Below, in pieces: positions 43,955-53,358 of a DNA stretch of 64,000 nucleotides. The DNA lies in assembly GCA_964579505.1 (NCBI GenBank), contig CAZOGC010000005.1, positions 62,001 to 126,000 on the forward strand. The letters run 5' to 3'. The notes beneath the pieces were generated by a model, which worked only from the letters and a program-made list of their open reading frames with translations, was not told the origin of the DNA and made no database searches. The stretch comes from JAJYSO01 sp964579505. Its GTDB lineage: Bacteria > Bacteroidota > Bacteroidia > Flavobacteriales > Flavobacteriaceae. Within the stretch, counting starts at the first letter, position 1. Every line of letters begins with the position of its first letter. The position numbers and the translations under genes are program-made.

Positions 43955-44770
43955 ATGAAAACATCTAAGACATTCATTGCATTTTTAGCTCTTATTATAG
44001 CTTATTCGTGCGTAACGAATCCCTTTACCGGAAAGCAGAACTTGGCATTGGTATCAAATACACAACTCTTTCCCATGGCTTTTAAGCAGTATGATACCTT
44101 TTTAGACAAACACCAAGTAGTTACCGGAACTAAGGCAGCGGCCATGGTAAAAAAGGTAGGCCAAAAAATTGCCCATGCTGCACAAGTATACTTACGGGCT
44201 AAAGGATATCCTAACTATCTAAAAAATTACAAATGGCAATACACCTTAGTAAACAGCAAAGAAGTGAATGCTTGGTGTATGCCGGGTGGAAAAATCGTGG
44301 TTTATACCGGTATTTTACCTATTACTCAAGATGAAGCCGGATTAGCTGTAGTCCTTGGGCACGAAGTATCGCACGCCTTACTTAACCATGGGCAACGTAG
44401 AATGAGTCAAGAGCAAATTAGACAGATGGTGGGCGTAGCTGGAAATGCCGCCTTAGACAATACCAAATATGGAGCTATATTTAACCGCGCTTATGGGGTA
44501 GGAACACAGATAGGGGTTATGCTTCCTTTTAGTAGAAAATTTGAAAAACAAGCCGATGATTTGGGACTTAAATTAATGGCTATTGCTGGATATGACCCTT
44601 CTGTAGCTGTACAATTATGGCAACGTATGGACAAATTAAACGGCAAACAACCTCCTGAATTTTTGAGTACTCACCCCTCTAACCAATCACGTATTAATGA
44701 TATTCGTAAACAAATACCAGCCGCCAAAGCAGTGGCGCGAAAATTTGGCTTAACTACCTTTAAAAAATGA
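43955..44770 (+). CDS. M48 family metallopeptidase lipoprotein
   Basis: The ATG chosen begins MKTSKTFIAF, ending the lipobox AYSC (Cys19); a longer TTG/ATG form upstream would disrupt the signal. 271 aa. The zinc motif HEVSH (136-140) with the downstream ExxxD (residues 197-201, EKQAD) is complete. Family members such as LoiP/BepA and YfgC act in outer-membrane protein quality control in the periplasm. Divergent from the msrB pair, which fits an envelope stress context. Confidence 0.87.
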   Translation: MKTSKTFIAFLALIIAYSCVTNPFTGKQNLALVSNTQLFPMAFKQYDTFLDKHQVVTGTKAAAMVKKVGQKIAHAAQVYLRAKGYPNYLKNYKWQYTLVNSKEVNAWCMPGGKIVVYTGILPITQDEAGLAVVLGHEVSHALLNHGQRRMSQEQIRQMVGVAGNAALDNTKYGAIFNRAYGVGTQIGVMLPFSRKFEKQADDLGLKLMAIAGYDPSVAVQLWQRMDKLNGKQPPEFLSTHPSNQSRINDIRKQIPAAKAVARKFGLTTFKK

Positions 44771-44789
44771 GGGTTTTCTTATCAAAATT

Positions 44790-44820
44790 AAAAGAGCTGC
44801 CCAAATTGAGCAGCTCTTTT
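44790..44820. terminator. bidirectional terminator between M48 and OmpA genes
   Basis: AAAAGAGCTGC / GCAGCTCTTTT stem with a nine-base loop. Confidence 0.85.
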
Positions 44821-44846
44821 CTTTGATTTTATAAAATAAAGGAAAA

Positions 44847-45548
44847 CTAGTTTTGAACTTGCTGTTCTGCGTTAGTTTTCATCGTGTTATTGGCCATAAT
44901 AGCCACCTCTACTCTACGATTTTTTGAACGTCCTTCTGCGGTAGAGTTATCATACTTAGGTTGAGTTTCTCCATACCATTTTACCGTAAAACGACTACGA
45001 GAAATACCTTGCGAAGCCAAATAATCTAACACTGATTCGGCTCTATTTTTAGAAAGCGTCATGTTATAAGCGGCACTACCCGTATTATCTGTATGTCCTT
45101 CTAACAAGATATTAGTGTTAGGATATTTCTTAAAAATAGTGGCTAATTTATCTAACGATTCTTTAGATTTTTGATTGATATTGTATTTTTCAGTAGCAAA
45201 ATAAATACCACTATTTTCATCAAAAGTAACGCTAATTCCCTCCCCTACACGGTTTACTTGAGCCCCGGGAAGTTCATTACTAATATCTCTAGCTTGCTTA
45301 TCCATTTTGTTTCCGATTAAGGCACCTGCAGCACCTCCTACCACGGCTCCAATAATGGCTCCTACAGCAGTATTATTTCCATCGCCTACATTGTTACCTA
45401 TAACTCCTCCTGCTACGGCTCCGGTAGTTGCCCCTATAACACCTCCGCGTTGGGCATTATTTGAATTTCTAATAGCATCGCAACTTGTAAAGAGGATAAA
45501 CGACATGACCAATAGGCCTATTCCTGAGTTTTTTAAAAGTCTTTTCAT
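44847..45548 (-). CDS. OmpA family lipoprotein with glycine-zipper domain
   Basis: 233 aa. Lipobox FTSC (Cys23), then a Gly-Ala-rich zipper (about residues 35-85: GVIGATTGAVAGGVIGNNVG, GAIIGAVVGGAAGALIGN). The C-terminal OmpA peptidoglycan-binding domain has LEGHTDNTGSAAYNMTLSKNRA and RRVEV. It anchors the outer membrane to peptidoglycan. Cotranscribed with the downstream lipocalin-like gene is possible but that gene lies upstream on this strand. Confidence 0.9.
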   Translation of the reverse strand: MKRLLKNSGIGLLVMSFILFTSCDAIRNSNNAQRGGVIGATTGAVAGGVIGNNVGDGNNTAVGAIIGAVVGGAAGALIGNKMDKQARDISNELPGAQVNRVGEGISVTFDENSGIYFATEKYNINQKSKESLDKLATIFKKYPNTNILLEGHTDNTGSAAYNMTLSKNRAESVLDYLASQGISRSRFTVKWYGETQPKYDNSTAEGRSKNRRVEVAIMANNTMKTNAEQQVQN

Positions 45549-45565
45549 GTGATTTATAATTAAAA

Positions 45566-46039
45566 TTAATATTTATTAAAGGTTAGTCTTATTTTAAAAG
45601 GATTCCCATTATATGAAACCGTTTCCTCTAAAATCATCTGGGTAGCGTCTAATTGCACCACATTTAAACGATAACCGGTTTCTACTTTTCGAGCATTTTC
45701 ATCTTGTTGTACAGGCTTTAATGAAAAATAATATTGTCCATCTGAAGCAAGTACAATATCCCATCTGAAAAATCTCTTTCCGGGAGCGCAGTTTTCTTTA
45801 TATAACTGGTATGACCCTTTATGATTATTGGATATAAAATGCCAATCAGAATCTCGAAAACAACGCGTAGTTGCATCGTTAAAAAGGGTAACATCTACAA
45901 AACCTGAGCTTCCCGGATAGGTAATGTTAGTCAGTGACCAATCTCCTTTAAGTGATTTTTGAGCCTGTCTTTCTGTTTTGGTCACTCCACAGGAAGCCAT
46001 TAGCCCCACTACAACAAAAGTTAAAATTATTTTTCTCAT
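45566..46039 (-). CDS. lipocalin-like lipoprotein
   Basis: 157 aa with lipobox MASC (Cys17). The mature part starts LKGDWSLTNITYPG and has a run of beta-strands with WHFISNNHKGSYQLY, matching small Bacteroidota lipocalin-like proteins. The ligand is unknown. It lies 17 bases upstream of the OmpA gene on the same strand, so the two form an operon. Confidence 0.7.
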   Translation of the reverse strand: MRKIILTFVVVGLMASCGVTKTERQAQKSLKGDWSLTNITYPGSSGFVDVTLFNDATTRCFRDSDWHFISNNHKGSYQLYKENCAPGKRFFRWDIVLASDGQYYFSLKPVQQDENARKVETGYRLNVVQLDATQMILEETVSYNGNPFKIRLTFNKY

Positions 46040-46351
46040 AGATTAGTTATTTAGAAGGTTAATACATTTACTTATTATTAAACAATGCTGTTATTATTTG
46101 CATATACTGTGCCGTAAAAATAGTAGCTCTCTAATTTACTTATATATCACACAAACAGCATTATAACCATACATTGTTTGCTATAAAGTTATAAAATAAC
46201 CTACAAATAGCACATTAAATTACAAAAATATGTAGATTACGACAACTCAAACGGCTTAAAAATAAAAATATTACTCATTTAAGATGGGACATCAATACTT
46301 CTTTATCAACAAAAACATGCCATTTTCTAGCAGCAGTAAAAACCACATTCA

Positions 46352-46459
46352 TTAAATTAAAATCATTACATTATCTCCATCGTCGTACAAATAGGTTAAA
46401 ATTTTGCCCGGATTAAAAGCAAATCCACCGCCCACAAAACTTCGGTCAAAAGCTAACAT
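46352..46459 (-). pseudogene. possible short gene remnant, 35 codons
   Basis: In the 458-base gap between glpD and the lipocalin gene, this ATG frame encodes a well-formed 'SFVGGGFAFNPGKILTYLYDDG' type sequence and then stops. It reads like a protein fragment, but I recognise no family and it lies 38 bases past the glpD stop. The remainder of the gap (46040-46351) is AT-rich with no other feature I can support. Confidence 0.25.
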
Positions 46460-46497
46460 ATGTTTCTTGTTTTCTATAATTTATAATTTGCGTTAAG

Positions 46498-48102
46498 TTA
46501 ATTAATTACTGATTTGTTTTGGTTTGGTTGATAAGGTTCCAACAAGTATCCATTGGCTAATTTTATAAATTCATCTACTTGTTGAGCCACCCATTCTGGT
46601 GATTTATCGAGCTCTTTAGCCATAAATTCTGCTACGGGAAGAGCTGAGTCTATAGCCGCCCGAGCATCGGTAAACAAAAAGCGAATTCGTCTGGCTAAAG
46701 TATCTTCTACGGTTTGTGCCATTTCTTGATTCACCGCCCAGGCCACTTCTGCAAAAGTAGCCTCATGATTGGGGTGAATCTTGGTAGCATATTCCGGAGA
46801 CATTGCCTGTAGCCTCTTAATTTCTGAAATATCTGCCCCATATATGTATAAATGATCATCACGGTTTACCTGATTTTTAGGAAGATTTCCATGTATAGAA
46901 AAATCTTTTGTGCAACAAGGTTTAGCCCGTATTTTACCTATTTCAATAGCTTTATCTATAATGTCTTCAGCCATTTGGCGGTAGGTTGTCCATTTACCCC
47001 CTATAATGGTAATCAAACCAGAAACTCCTACAATAATTTTATGACTTCTCGACACTTCTTTGGTGTTCTTTCTATCATCTTTGGGGGCCGCTAGCGGGCG
47101 CAAACCGGCATAAACAGCGCATACATCTTCTCGCGTAATATTTTTTGCCAGATAGGCATTCGCCGTTTTTAAGATAAATTCTATCTCCTCCTCTAAAGCT
47201 CTGGGTTCAAAGCTCTCTTTCTTCATTAGGGTGTCTGTAGTTCCAATAACCACTTTATTATGCCAAGGCACTGCAAAAAGCACGCGTTTATCACTCGTTT
47301 TAGGAATTATTAAGGCATCATCTCCGGGTAAAAACAATCTGTCTACCACCAAATGCACTCCTTGACTTGGCACCACTATTTTTTGATGTTTTGGGTTATC
47401 CATATTTAAAATATGATCTGTAAAGACCCCGGTGGCATTTATAATTACTTTCCCTTTAACCAAATATGTCTCCCCGGTAAACTGATTTCTAACCGTAACA
47501 TCCGTTAATTTTCCGATACTGTCTTTATGCAGTTTTGTAACGCCCATATAATTAATAGCAATTCCCCCATTATCTACAATAGATTGCATAAGATTAATGG
47601 CTAATCTTGAATCATCAAATTGACCATCATAATACAATACTCCGTTACGTAATCCTTTTGTTTTAATAGTAGCTATCTTCTTCTGCACAGAAGATTTTTC
47701 TAAAAATTTGGTTTTTTCTATACTCAATTTCCCTGAAAGTATATCATAAATCTTAAGTCCTATTAAGTAATATATACCCATCCACCAGGAATAATTAGGC
47801 AGTACAAACCCCAAATTATGCACTAAATGCGCTGCGTTTTTAGCCAACAGGCCTCGTTCTCGAAGGGCTTCTTTTACTAAACCCACATTTCCTTGCTGCA
47901 AATAGCGCACCCCTCCATGTATCAATTTTGTACTCCTACTAGAAGTTCCTTTAGCAAAGTCTTCAATTTCAAAAAGTACGGTTTTATATCCCCTAAGCGC
48001 AGCATCTAGAGCTGTTCCCAATCCGCTGGCTCCTCCGCCTATAACGATAACATCCCACTCTTTTTCTATCGTCAATTTCTCTATCAATAAATCTCTCCTC
48101 AT
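46498..48102 (-). CDS. glpD: glycerol-3-phosphate dehydrogenase (FAD)
   Basis: 534 aa. Oxidises glycerol-3-phosphate to dihydroxyacetone phosphate at the membrane. FAD motif IVIGGGASGLGTALDAALRGY (residues 19-39), substrate loop GTSSRSTKLIHGGVRYLQ (52-69), GLRPLAAP and the C-terminal conserved domain are present. It has no glpK or glpF next to it. A fragment of a DeoR/GlpR-type regulator sits divergently upstream. Confidence 0.93.
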   Translation of the reverse strand: MRRDLLIEKLTIEKEWDVIVIGGGASGLGTALDAALRGYKTVLFEIEDFAKGTSSRSTKLIHGGVRYLQQGNVGLVKEALRERGLLAKNAAHLVHNLGFVLPNYSWWMGIYYLIGLKIYDILSGKLSIEKTKFLEKSSVQKKIATIKTKGLRNGVLYYDGQFDDSRLAINLMQSIVDNGGIAINYMGVTKLHKDSIGKLTDVTVRNQFTGETYLVKGKVIINATGVFTDHILNMDNPKHQKIVVPSQGVHLVVDRLFLPGDDALIIPKTSDKRVLFAVPWHNKVVIGTTDTLMKKESFEPRALEEEIEFILKTANAYLAKNITREDVCAVYAGLRPLAAPKDDRKNTKEVSRSHKIIVGVSGLITIIGGKWTTYRQMAEDIIDKAIEIGKIRAKPCCTKDFSIHGNLPKNQVNRDDHLYIYGADISEIKRLQAMSPEYATKIHPNHEATFAEVAWAVNQEMAQTVEDTLARRIRFLFTDARAAIDSALPVAEFMAKELDKSPEWVAQQVDEFIKLANGYLLEPYQPNQNKSVIN

Positions 48103-48177
48103 TTTTTAATTAGGGTTGTACATTTCTGCTTTGTTTTTTATATACGGAAATATAAGCTAATAAAGATAAAAATAGTA

Positions 48178-48345
48178 GCGATTTTTCAATTGGGAGGCAC
48201 GTTGTGAAAAAGTTCTTTTTCTACTGTGGGAGCACAGGGCGAAGAAATGTTGAAACACTTTTCTTGTAATACGTTATTTTTAGGAGTAGGTAGAATCGAC
48301 CCCAGTTTTGGATTGACTACCACCAGCTTACAAGGGGCTATTTAA
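48178..48345 (+). pseudogene. fragment of a DeoR/GlpR-family transcriptional regulator
   Basis: The frame reads LGGTL-stop-KSSFSTVGAQGEEMLKHF, then CNTLFLGVGRIDPSFGLTT, then stops. These are the sugar-phosphate sensor motifs of DeoR regulators (LGG..R..., F.S.VG, FLGV.GID...GLTT). The HTH and the rest are missing, and the first motif is split by an in-frame TGA at 48205. It lies divergent to glpD, the classic target of GlpR. No start codon is available. Confidence 0.7.
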
Positions 48346-48371
48346 ATAGAGAAATAATCAATAAAACTCAA

Positions 48372-50375
48372 TTAATACGCCAACAAGTCTTCTAAAACTT
48401 GCTCAAAACGAGCATTAGCCAAATATTGTTTTTCCAAATTGGCTGAAAATGGAATGGGAGTAGGTAAACTAGCCACACGTCTCACAGGACCGTCTAAATA
48501 TTCAAAACAATTTTCGGTGATTAAAGCCGCAATATCCGAGGCTATTCCTCCAAAAATAGAATCTTCTTGTAAAACAATGGCTTTCCCAGTTTTTTTAACC
48601 GAATTAAATATAGTTTCTGTATCTAACGGTTCTAGCGTACGTAAATCAATTAGATCTGCTGAAATATTTTTTCCTTCTAAAGTATCTAATGCCCAGTGCA
48701 CACCTGCTCCAAAAGTAATGATAGAAATATCTTCTCCGGTTTGTAAAACAGCAGCCTTTCCAAACGGAAGTGTATAATAATCTACCGGCACTTCCTGTCT
48801 AATACTGCGATAAAGTGCTTTGTGCTCAAAATACATCACCGGATTGGGGTCATTAATAGCTGTATTTAGCAGTCCTTTGGCATCATACGGAAAAGCCGGA
48901 TAAACCACTTTTAACCCCGGTGTTTTTGTAAACCAGGCTTCATTGGTTTGGCTGTGAAAGGGTCCTGCTCCTACTCCGGCACCACATGGCATACGCACCA
49001 CTACATCTGCATTCTGATTCCACCTATAATGCACTTTTGCTAAATAATTGGTAATGGCATTAAAGCCCATCGTAGCAAAATCACTAAACTGCATTTCCAT
49101 TACCGCCTTCATTCCGTTAATAGAAAGCCCCATAGCGGCATTAACTATAGCTGATTCACAAATAGGCGTATTGCGTACACGTTCTTTGCCAAATTGTTCC
49201 ACAAAACCTTCCGTTACTTTAAAAACACCTCCATACTCCGCTACGTCTTGTCCCATAATTACAAGGTTTTTATGGCGTTGCATAGATTGTTGTAACCCTT
49301 CAGAAATAGCATCAACCAAGCGCAACGTATGCTTTTCTTCTCCCGGGTTTACAACTTCGTTGTTATAGGGTTGGTATACATCGGCTAATTCGGTTTCTAT
49401 AGTAGATTGAACCAGTTCTTCTCTTCCTACTTCTTTGAGGTTTACGTTGATTTCTTTTTTATACGCTTTTTGAAAAGCCTCATCTTCTTCTTGGGTAAGA
49501 ATATTTTCTGCCAACAAAAAGGCTTTAAAATTTTCTATGGGATCTTTCTTTGCCCAATAAGCCATCAACTCTTCCGGAACGTACTTTGTACCACTAGCTT
49601 CTTCGTGTCCTCTTCTTCTAAATGTTTTAAACTCTACTAAAACGGGGCGCGGGTTTTGTCGAATGCTTTCAGCCAACTCCCTTACTTTTGTATAAACTTC
49701 TACAATATTGTTACCGTTTATAATGTGTGACTCCATTCCATATGCGGCACCTCTATCTGCCAAATTCTCTATGGCAAACTGCTCTTGAGTAGGAGTAGAT
49801 AAACCATATCCATTATTTTCTACACAAAACAGCACCGGAAGTTTCCAAACTGACGCCACATTCATAGCTTCGTGAAAATCGCCTTCGCTGGTTCCTCCTT
49901 CTCCGGTAAAAACTGCAGTTACTTTTTGTTCTTTTCTAAGTTTATGTGCTAACGCTATTCCATCGGCTACGCCTAATTGTGGACCGAGGTGAGAAATCAT
50001 ACCAATAATATGATATTTGGGAGCGCCAAAGTGAAAACTACGATCACGGCCTTTGGTAAATCCATTAGCTTTTCCCTCCCATTGCGCAAAAAGTCTTTTT
50101 AAAGGAATTTTTCGCGTTACAAAGACTCCCAAATTACGATGCATCGGTAAAATGTATTCCTCTTCTTGCAATGCCGCCGTAACGCCTACTGAAATTGCTT
50201 CTTGACCAATACCGCTAAACCATTTGCTGATTTTTCCTTGTCGTAAAAGAATGAGCATTTTTTCTTCGATTAGTCGCGGACGCAGCAATTGAAAGTACAA
50301 GTTTTTTAATTGCTCATCTGATAAGCCCTTTTTGGTAAAAGTTAAACCTTCATCTGTAGTCTTTCGTTTTCTCAT
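48372..50375 (-). CDS. fused 2-oxoacid dehydrogenase E1 (alpha-beta)
   Basis: 667 aa combining both E1 subunits. The alpha half (residues 1-330) has the TPP motif GEGGTSEGDFHEAMN ... CVENNGYG (from 158), and the beta half (from about 350) starts HTLRLVDAISEGLQ and carries ICESAIVNAAMGLS and HSQTNEAWF. It decarboxylates a 2-oxoacid, branched-chain or pyruvate, and passes the acyl group to E2 lipoate. The E2 and E3 genes are not in the window. Alone on its strand with 45 bases to mazG's stop. Confidence 0.9.
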   Translation of the reverse strand: MRKRKTTDEGLTFTKKGLSDEQLKNLYFQLLRPRLIEEKMLILLRQGKISKWFSGIGQEAISVGVTAALQEEEYILPMHRNLGVFVTRKIPLKRLFAQWEGKANGFTKGRDRSFHFGAPKYHIIGMISHLGPQLGVADGIALAHKLRKEQKVTAVFTGEGGTSEGDFHEAMNVASVWKLPVLFCVENNGYGLSTPTQEQFAIENLADRGAAYGMESHIINGNNIVEVYTKVRELAESIRQNPRPVLVEFKTFRRRGHEEASGTKYVPEELMAYWAKKDPIENFKAFLLAENILTQEEDEAFQKAYKKEINVNLKEVGREELVQSTIETELADVYQPYNNEVVNPGEEKHTLRLVDAISEGLQQSMQRHKNLVIMGQDVAEYGGVFKVTEGFVEQFGKERVRNTPICESAIVNAAMGLSINGMKAVMEMQFSDFATMGFNAITNYLAKVHYRWNQNADVVVRMPCGAGVGAGPFHSQTNEAWFTKTPGLKVVYPAFPYDAKGLLNTAINDPNPVMYFEHKALYRSIRQEVPVDYYTLPFGKAAVLQTGEDISIITFGAGVHWALDTLEGKNISADLIDLRTLEPLDTETIFNSVKKTGKAIVLQEDSIFGGIASDIAALITENCFEYLDGPVRRVASLPTPIPFSANLEKQYLANARFEQVLEDLLAY

Positions 50376-50435
50376 AAACGCGTCAAATTTTAGCCAAATT
50401 TACAGTTTTAAACGCTTGTAGCCTCTTTTATACGT

Positions 50436-51215
50436 TTAATTTTTAAGGCTTTTTGCTTCTTCCCAAAACCGGTTCATTTCATCAAGGTTCATGTCTTTCA
50501 GGGTCTTGTTTTGTTCGGTTGCTTTTTTTTCTAAATATTGAAAACGAGCGATGAATTTTTTATTGGTGCGCTCTAGTGCGTTCTCCGGACTTACATTTAT
50601 AAACCGTGCATAATTAATGAGTGAAAATAGAAAATCTCCAAACTCTTCTTCCATCTCTTTTGTGCGCTGGTTATGTAGTTCTTGTTTAAATTCTTGCAGT
50701 TCTTCTTCTACTTTTTCTAATACTTGCTCTGGTTGTTCCCAGTCAAAGCCCATACCTGATGCCTTATCTTGTATGCGTTCTGCTTTTACCAAAGCCGGAA
50801 GCGATCTCGGCACCCCTTCTAACGCGCTTTTGCGGCCTTCTTTCATTTTTATTTTTTCCCAATTATCGTGTACCTCCGCTGCGCTTTTTACTTTTACATC
50901 GCCATAAATATGGGGGTGCCGACGAATCAATTTTTCACAAATTCCGTTGGTTATATCGGCTATATCAAAAGCTCCTTTCTCACTTCCAATTTTGGCATAA
51001 AACACCAAGTGCAACATAATATCGCCTAACTCTTTTCGAATTTCTTCTAAATTTTCATCTAAAATAGCGTCTCCCAGTTCATACGTTTCTTCAATAGTTA
51101 ATGTGCGTAAACTTTCTAGGGTTTGTTTGCGATCCCACGGGCATTTTTCGCGAAGGTCGTCCATAATGTCGAGCAAACGTTCAAAAGCTTTTAACTGTTC
51201 TTGTCTCGTATTCAT
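50436..51215 (-). CDS. mazG: nucleoside triphosphate pyrophosphohydrolase MazG
   Basis: 259 aa with two MazG domains in tandem, as in E. coli MazG. The first has CPWDRKQTLESLRTLTIEETYELGDAI, with the Mg-binding EExxE and ELGDIMLHLVFYAKIG; the second has KVEEELQEFKQEL and EEFGDFLFSLINYARF. It degrades non-canonical or excess NTPs. Start ATG is 32 bases past the upstream acyltransferase stop, so the two may share a transcript. Confidence 0.92.
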   Translation of the reverse strand: MNTRQEQLKAFERLLDIMDDLREKCPWDRKQTLESLRTLTIEETYELGDAILDENLEEIRKELGDIMLHLVFYAKIGSEKGAFDIADITNGICEKLIRRHPHIYGDVKVKSAAEVHDNWEKIKMKEGRKSALEGVPRSLPALVKAERIQDKASGMGFDWEQPEQVLEKVEEELQEFKQELHNQRTKEMEEEFGDFLFSLINYARFINVSPENALERTNKKFIARFQYLEKKATEQNKTLKDMNLDEMNRFWEEAKSLKN

Positions 51216-51247
51216 CTTTAATTTTATTTAAAAGGGAAACTAATTTT

Positions 51248-52138
51248 TTATTGTTTTACAGGCTCTTTTCCTTCGTGTTTCCAGCGTTTATGCGTCCATA
51301 AATAATATTCCGGTCGGTTTTGTATCTGTGCTTCTAAAAGGGCTAAATAGCGATTCGTAATCTCATAATCAGGTAGTTTTTTAGGCTCATCTGTTAACGG
51401 TACAAATTCAGCTTCATAATACCCTCGTTTCACTTTCTCTATCTTGAGATAGGTTACCGAAAAGTCCATTTTTTTAGCCATTTTTTCACTTCCGATAAAC
51501 ACCGGAACACGATGTCCAAAAAATGGGTGCCAATATAAAGAACTGCTCAACTTAGGCGACTGGTCGGCAATCATACCATAGCTAGATAATACGCCATCAC
51601 GCTTATTTTTAATCATTTCGCGCACGACCTCATCTTTATCTAACATATAGGTTTCAAATTTTCCGCGTGAATCGTGAATCAGCTTATCAAAATACGGATT
51701 TTTTAGTTTTTTATAGATTCCGTAGGCCTTATACGTCATTCCTTGAAGTTGTAAAGACGTAACCCATTCATAACTGTTATAATGTGCCAGCATAATGATA
51801 TAACTCTTGCCCAGTGCTTCTAATCGCTGCATTTCTTCGGGGTTTTTTAGCACAAATCGCTCGGTTAGTTCTTCTTTAGAAATGCTTAAGGTTTTTACCA
51901 TTTCTAAAAAGATATCACAAAAATGATGGTAAAATTTCTTTCGGATAATCTTGAGTTCCGGTAACGATTTTTTAGGAAAAGCTTTTTGTAAATTGTGCAA
52001 CACTACTTTTTTTCTATAGCCTACTACATAGTAAACCAACCCGAAAACCAAGTCAGAAAAACCATAGAAAAGCCGATAAGGAAGTTTGGCTACCAGCCAT
52101 AATAACGGATAAGCCAAAAGAAAGGGCAATCTTTGCAT
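51248..52138 (-). CDS. LpxL-like lysophospholipid acyltransferase
   Basis: The ATG (MQRLPFLLAYPL) is chosen over a TTG three codons upstream; 296 aa. A membrane N-terminus is followed by the catalytic HxxxxE (His119-Glu124) in MLAHYNSYEW, and DQSPKL downstream. LpxL-type enzymes add acyl chains to lipid A precursors at the inner membrane; the exact acceptor is not known here. Its start overlaps the divergent rhomboid promoter. Confidence 0.87.
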   Translation of the reverse strand: MQRLPFLLAYPLLWLVAKLPYRLFYGFSDLVFGLVYYVVGYRKKVVLHNLQKAFPKKSLPELKIIRKKFYHHFCDIFLEMVKTLSISKEELTERFVLKNPEEMQRLEALGKSYIIMLAHYNSYEWVTSLQLQGMTYKAYGIYKKLKNPYFDKLIHDSRGKFETYMLDKDEVVREMIKNKRDGVLSSYGMIADQSPKLSSSLYWHPFFGHRVPVFIGSEKMAKKMDFSVTYLKIEKVKRGYYEAEFVPLTDEPKKLPDYEITNRYLALLEAQIQNRPEYYLWTHKRWKHEGKEPVKQ

Positions 52139-52167
52139 GAACGCCAAAAGTTTTTACAAAGATATGG

Positions 52168-52175
52168 TATATTTG
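52168..52175 (+). promoter_or_regulatory. candidate -7 promoter box of the rhomboid gene
   Basis: TATATTTG matches TAnnTTTG, 20 bases before the ATG at 52196; supports this start over the ATG at 52133, which is inside the divergent gene. Confidence 0.45.
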
Positions 52176-52195
52176 GCGTTCAGCAAGACCGCGTT

Positions 52196-52846
52196 ATGGA
52201 AGGATTAAAACTAGTTACAATTATCATCATCGGTATAAATGTACTTATTTCTTACAAAGGATTTAATGACCGAATCTTTTTTGACCGATACAAGTTTAGC
52301 ATTGGCAGTGTACGAGGTGGTGAAAAAATACGCTTGCTGAGTGCAGGTTTCTTGCATGTTGACATGACACACCTGTTTATTAACATGCTTACACTTTATT
52401 TCTTTGCCAATGTAGTCATCAACACGCTAGGAACAGCCTCTTTTATAGGAATTTATATAGGAAGCTTAATTTTAGGGAATCTTTTTTCTCTCTATTTTCA
52501 CAAAGACGAACCGCTCTACTCTGCCGTAGGGGCCAGCGGGGCTGTTATGGGCATTGTGTATGCCGCTATTTTACTTTATCCGCATATGACGCTGGGGCTG
52601 TTTTTTATTGTTCCTATGCCCGCTTGGCTTTTTGGTGTCGGGTTTATGTTGTTCTCTATTTATGGCATGAAAAAGCGGTTAGGAAATATTGGGCATGATG
52701 CCCATTTTGGCGGTGCTGCCGGTGGGTATTTTATTACCTTACTTATGGCCCCCTATCTCATACACGTACACACGCTAATGACCATCATACTCCTTATACC
52801 CATCATTGCTTTATTTATTGTTTACAAGGCTAAACTTATTAAATAG
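52196..52846 (+). CDS. rhomboid family intramembrane serine protease
   Basis: 216 aa from the ATG of MEGLKLVTII, with six hydrophobic segments. The active site is complete: Ser114 in SAVGASGAVMG and His170 in HDAHFGGAAGG; HLFINML (His59, Asn63) supplies the oxyanion side. It cleaves transmembrane substrates within the bilayer. The substrate is unknown. Confidence 0.9.
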   Translation: MEGLKLVTIIIIGINVLISYKGFNDRIFFDRYKFSIGSVRGGEKIRLLSAGFLHVDMTHLFINMLTLYFFANVVINTLGTASFIGIYIGSLILGNLFSLYFHKDEPLYSAVGASGAVMGIVYAAILLYPHMTLGLFFIVPMPAWLFGVGFMLFSIYGMKKRLGNIGHDAHFGGAAGGYFITLLMAPYLIHVHTLMTIILLIPIIALFIVYKAKLIK

Positions 52847-52968
52847 CAGCCGTTAACTTTTGCAAAGCTATTGTATATTAACCTAAGTACCTGTGTTATA
52901 ATTGATGAGTTGGCTGTCATTGTAGAAAGATAGAACACAAACAGAAACCCTAAATTGAAATTGAAAAA

Positions 52969-53358
52969 ATGATGAAGTTAGATACCATAATTGCAGTAAG
53001 AGACATTGAGCAGAGTGCCAAATGGTATGAACAGGTTTTCAATTTTAAGAACCTTCACGGTGGAAATCACTTTGCAATATTAACCACAGAAAATGATGAA
53101 ATAATACTTTGTCTTCACCCTTGGAAAATGGATGACCACCCTTCAATGAGAAATTCAGAAATCACCCCGGGCAATGGAATCATCCTCTATTTTAAAACGG
53201 ATAAAATGGAAGAAATTAGGGAGAATGCAAGGAACGTTGACGCAAAAATAGATGAAGATATCCATATCAATCCAAACCCCAACAAAAGAGAATTCTCAAT
53301 GTGGGACCCCGACGGTTATTATATCATTGTAACTGAATATCATGAATATGAAGGATAG
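52969..53358 (+). CDS. VOC family protein (glyoxalase/dioxygenase fold)
   Basis: 129 aa. The pattern IIAVRDIEQSAKWYEQVFNFKN at the N-terminus and MWDPDGYYIIV near the end is typical of single-domain VOC proteins. Metal-ligand positions (His or Glu) are not clear, so the substrate is unknown. It overlaps the next VOC gene by 17 bases. The two genes sit in an AT-rich segment with cassette-like flanks and may be a recent insertion. Confidence 0.8.
   Translation: MMKLDTIIAVRDIEQSAKWYEQVFNFKNLHGGNHFAILTTENDEIILCLHPWKMDDHPSMRNSEITPGNGIILYFKTDKMEEIRENARNVDAKIDEDIHINPNPNKREFSMWDPDGYYIIVTEYHEYEG

Noticed and set aside
52133..52195. Longer form of the rhomboid gene starting at 52133
   Set aside because: The extension lies inside the divergent acyltransferase start and in front of a promoter-like box; the ATG at 52196 directly precedes the first membrane segment.
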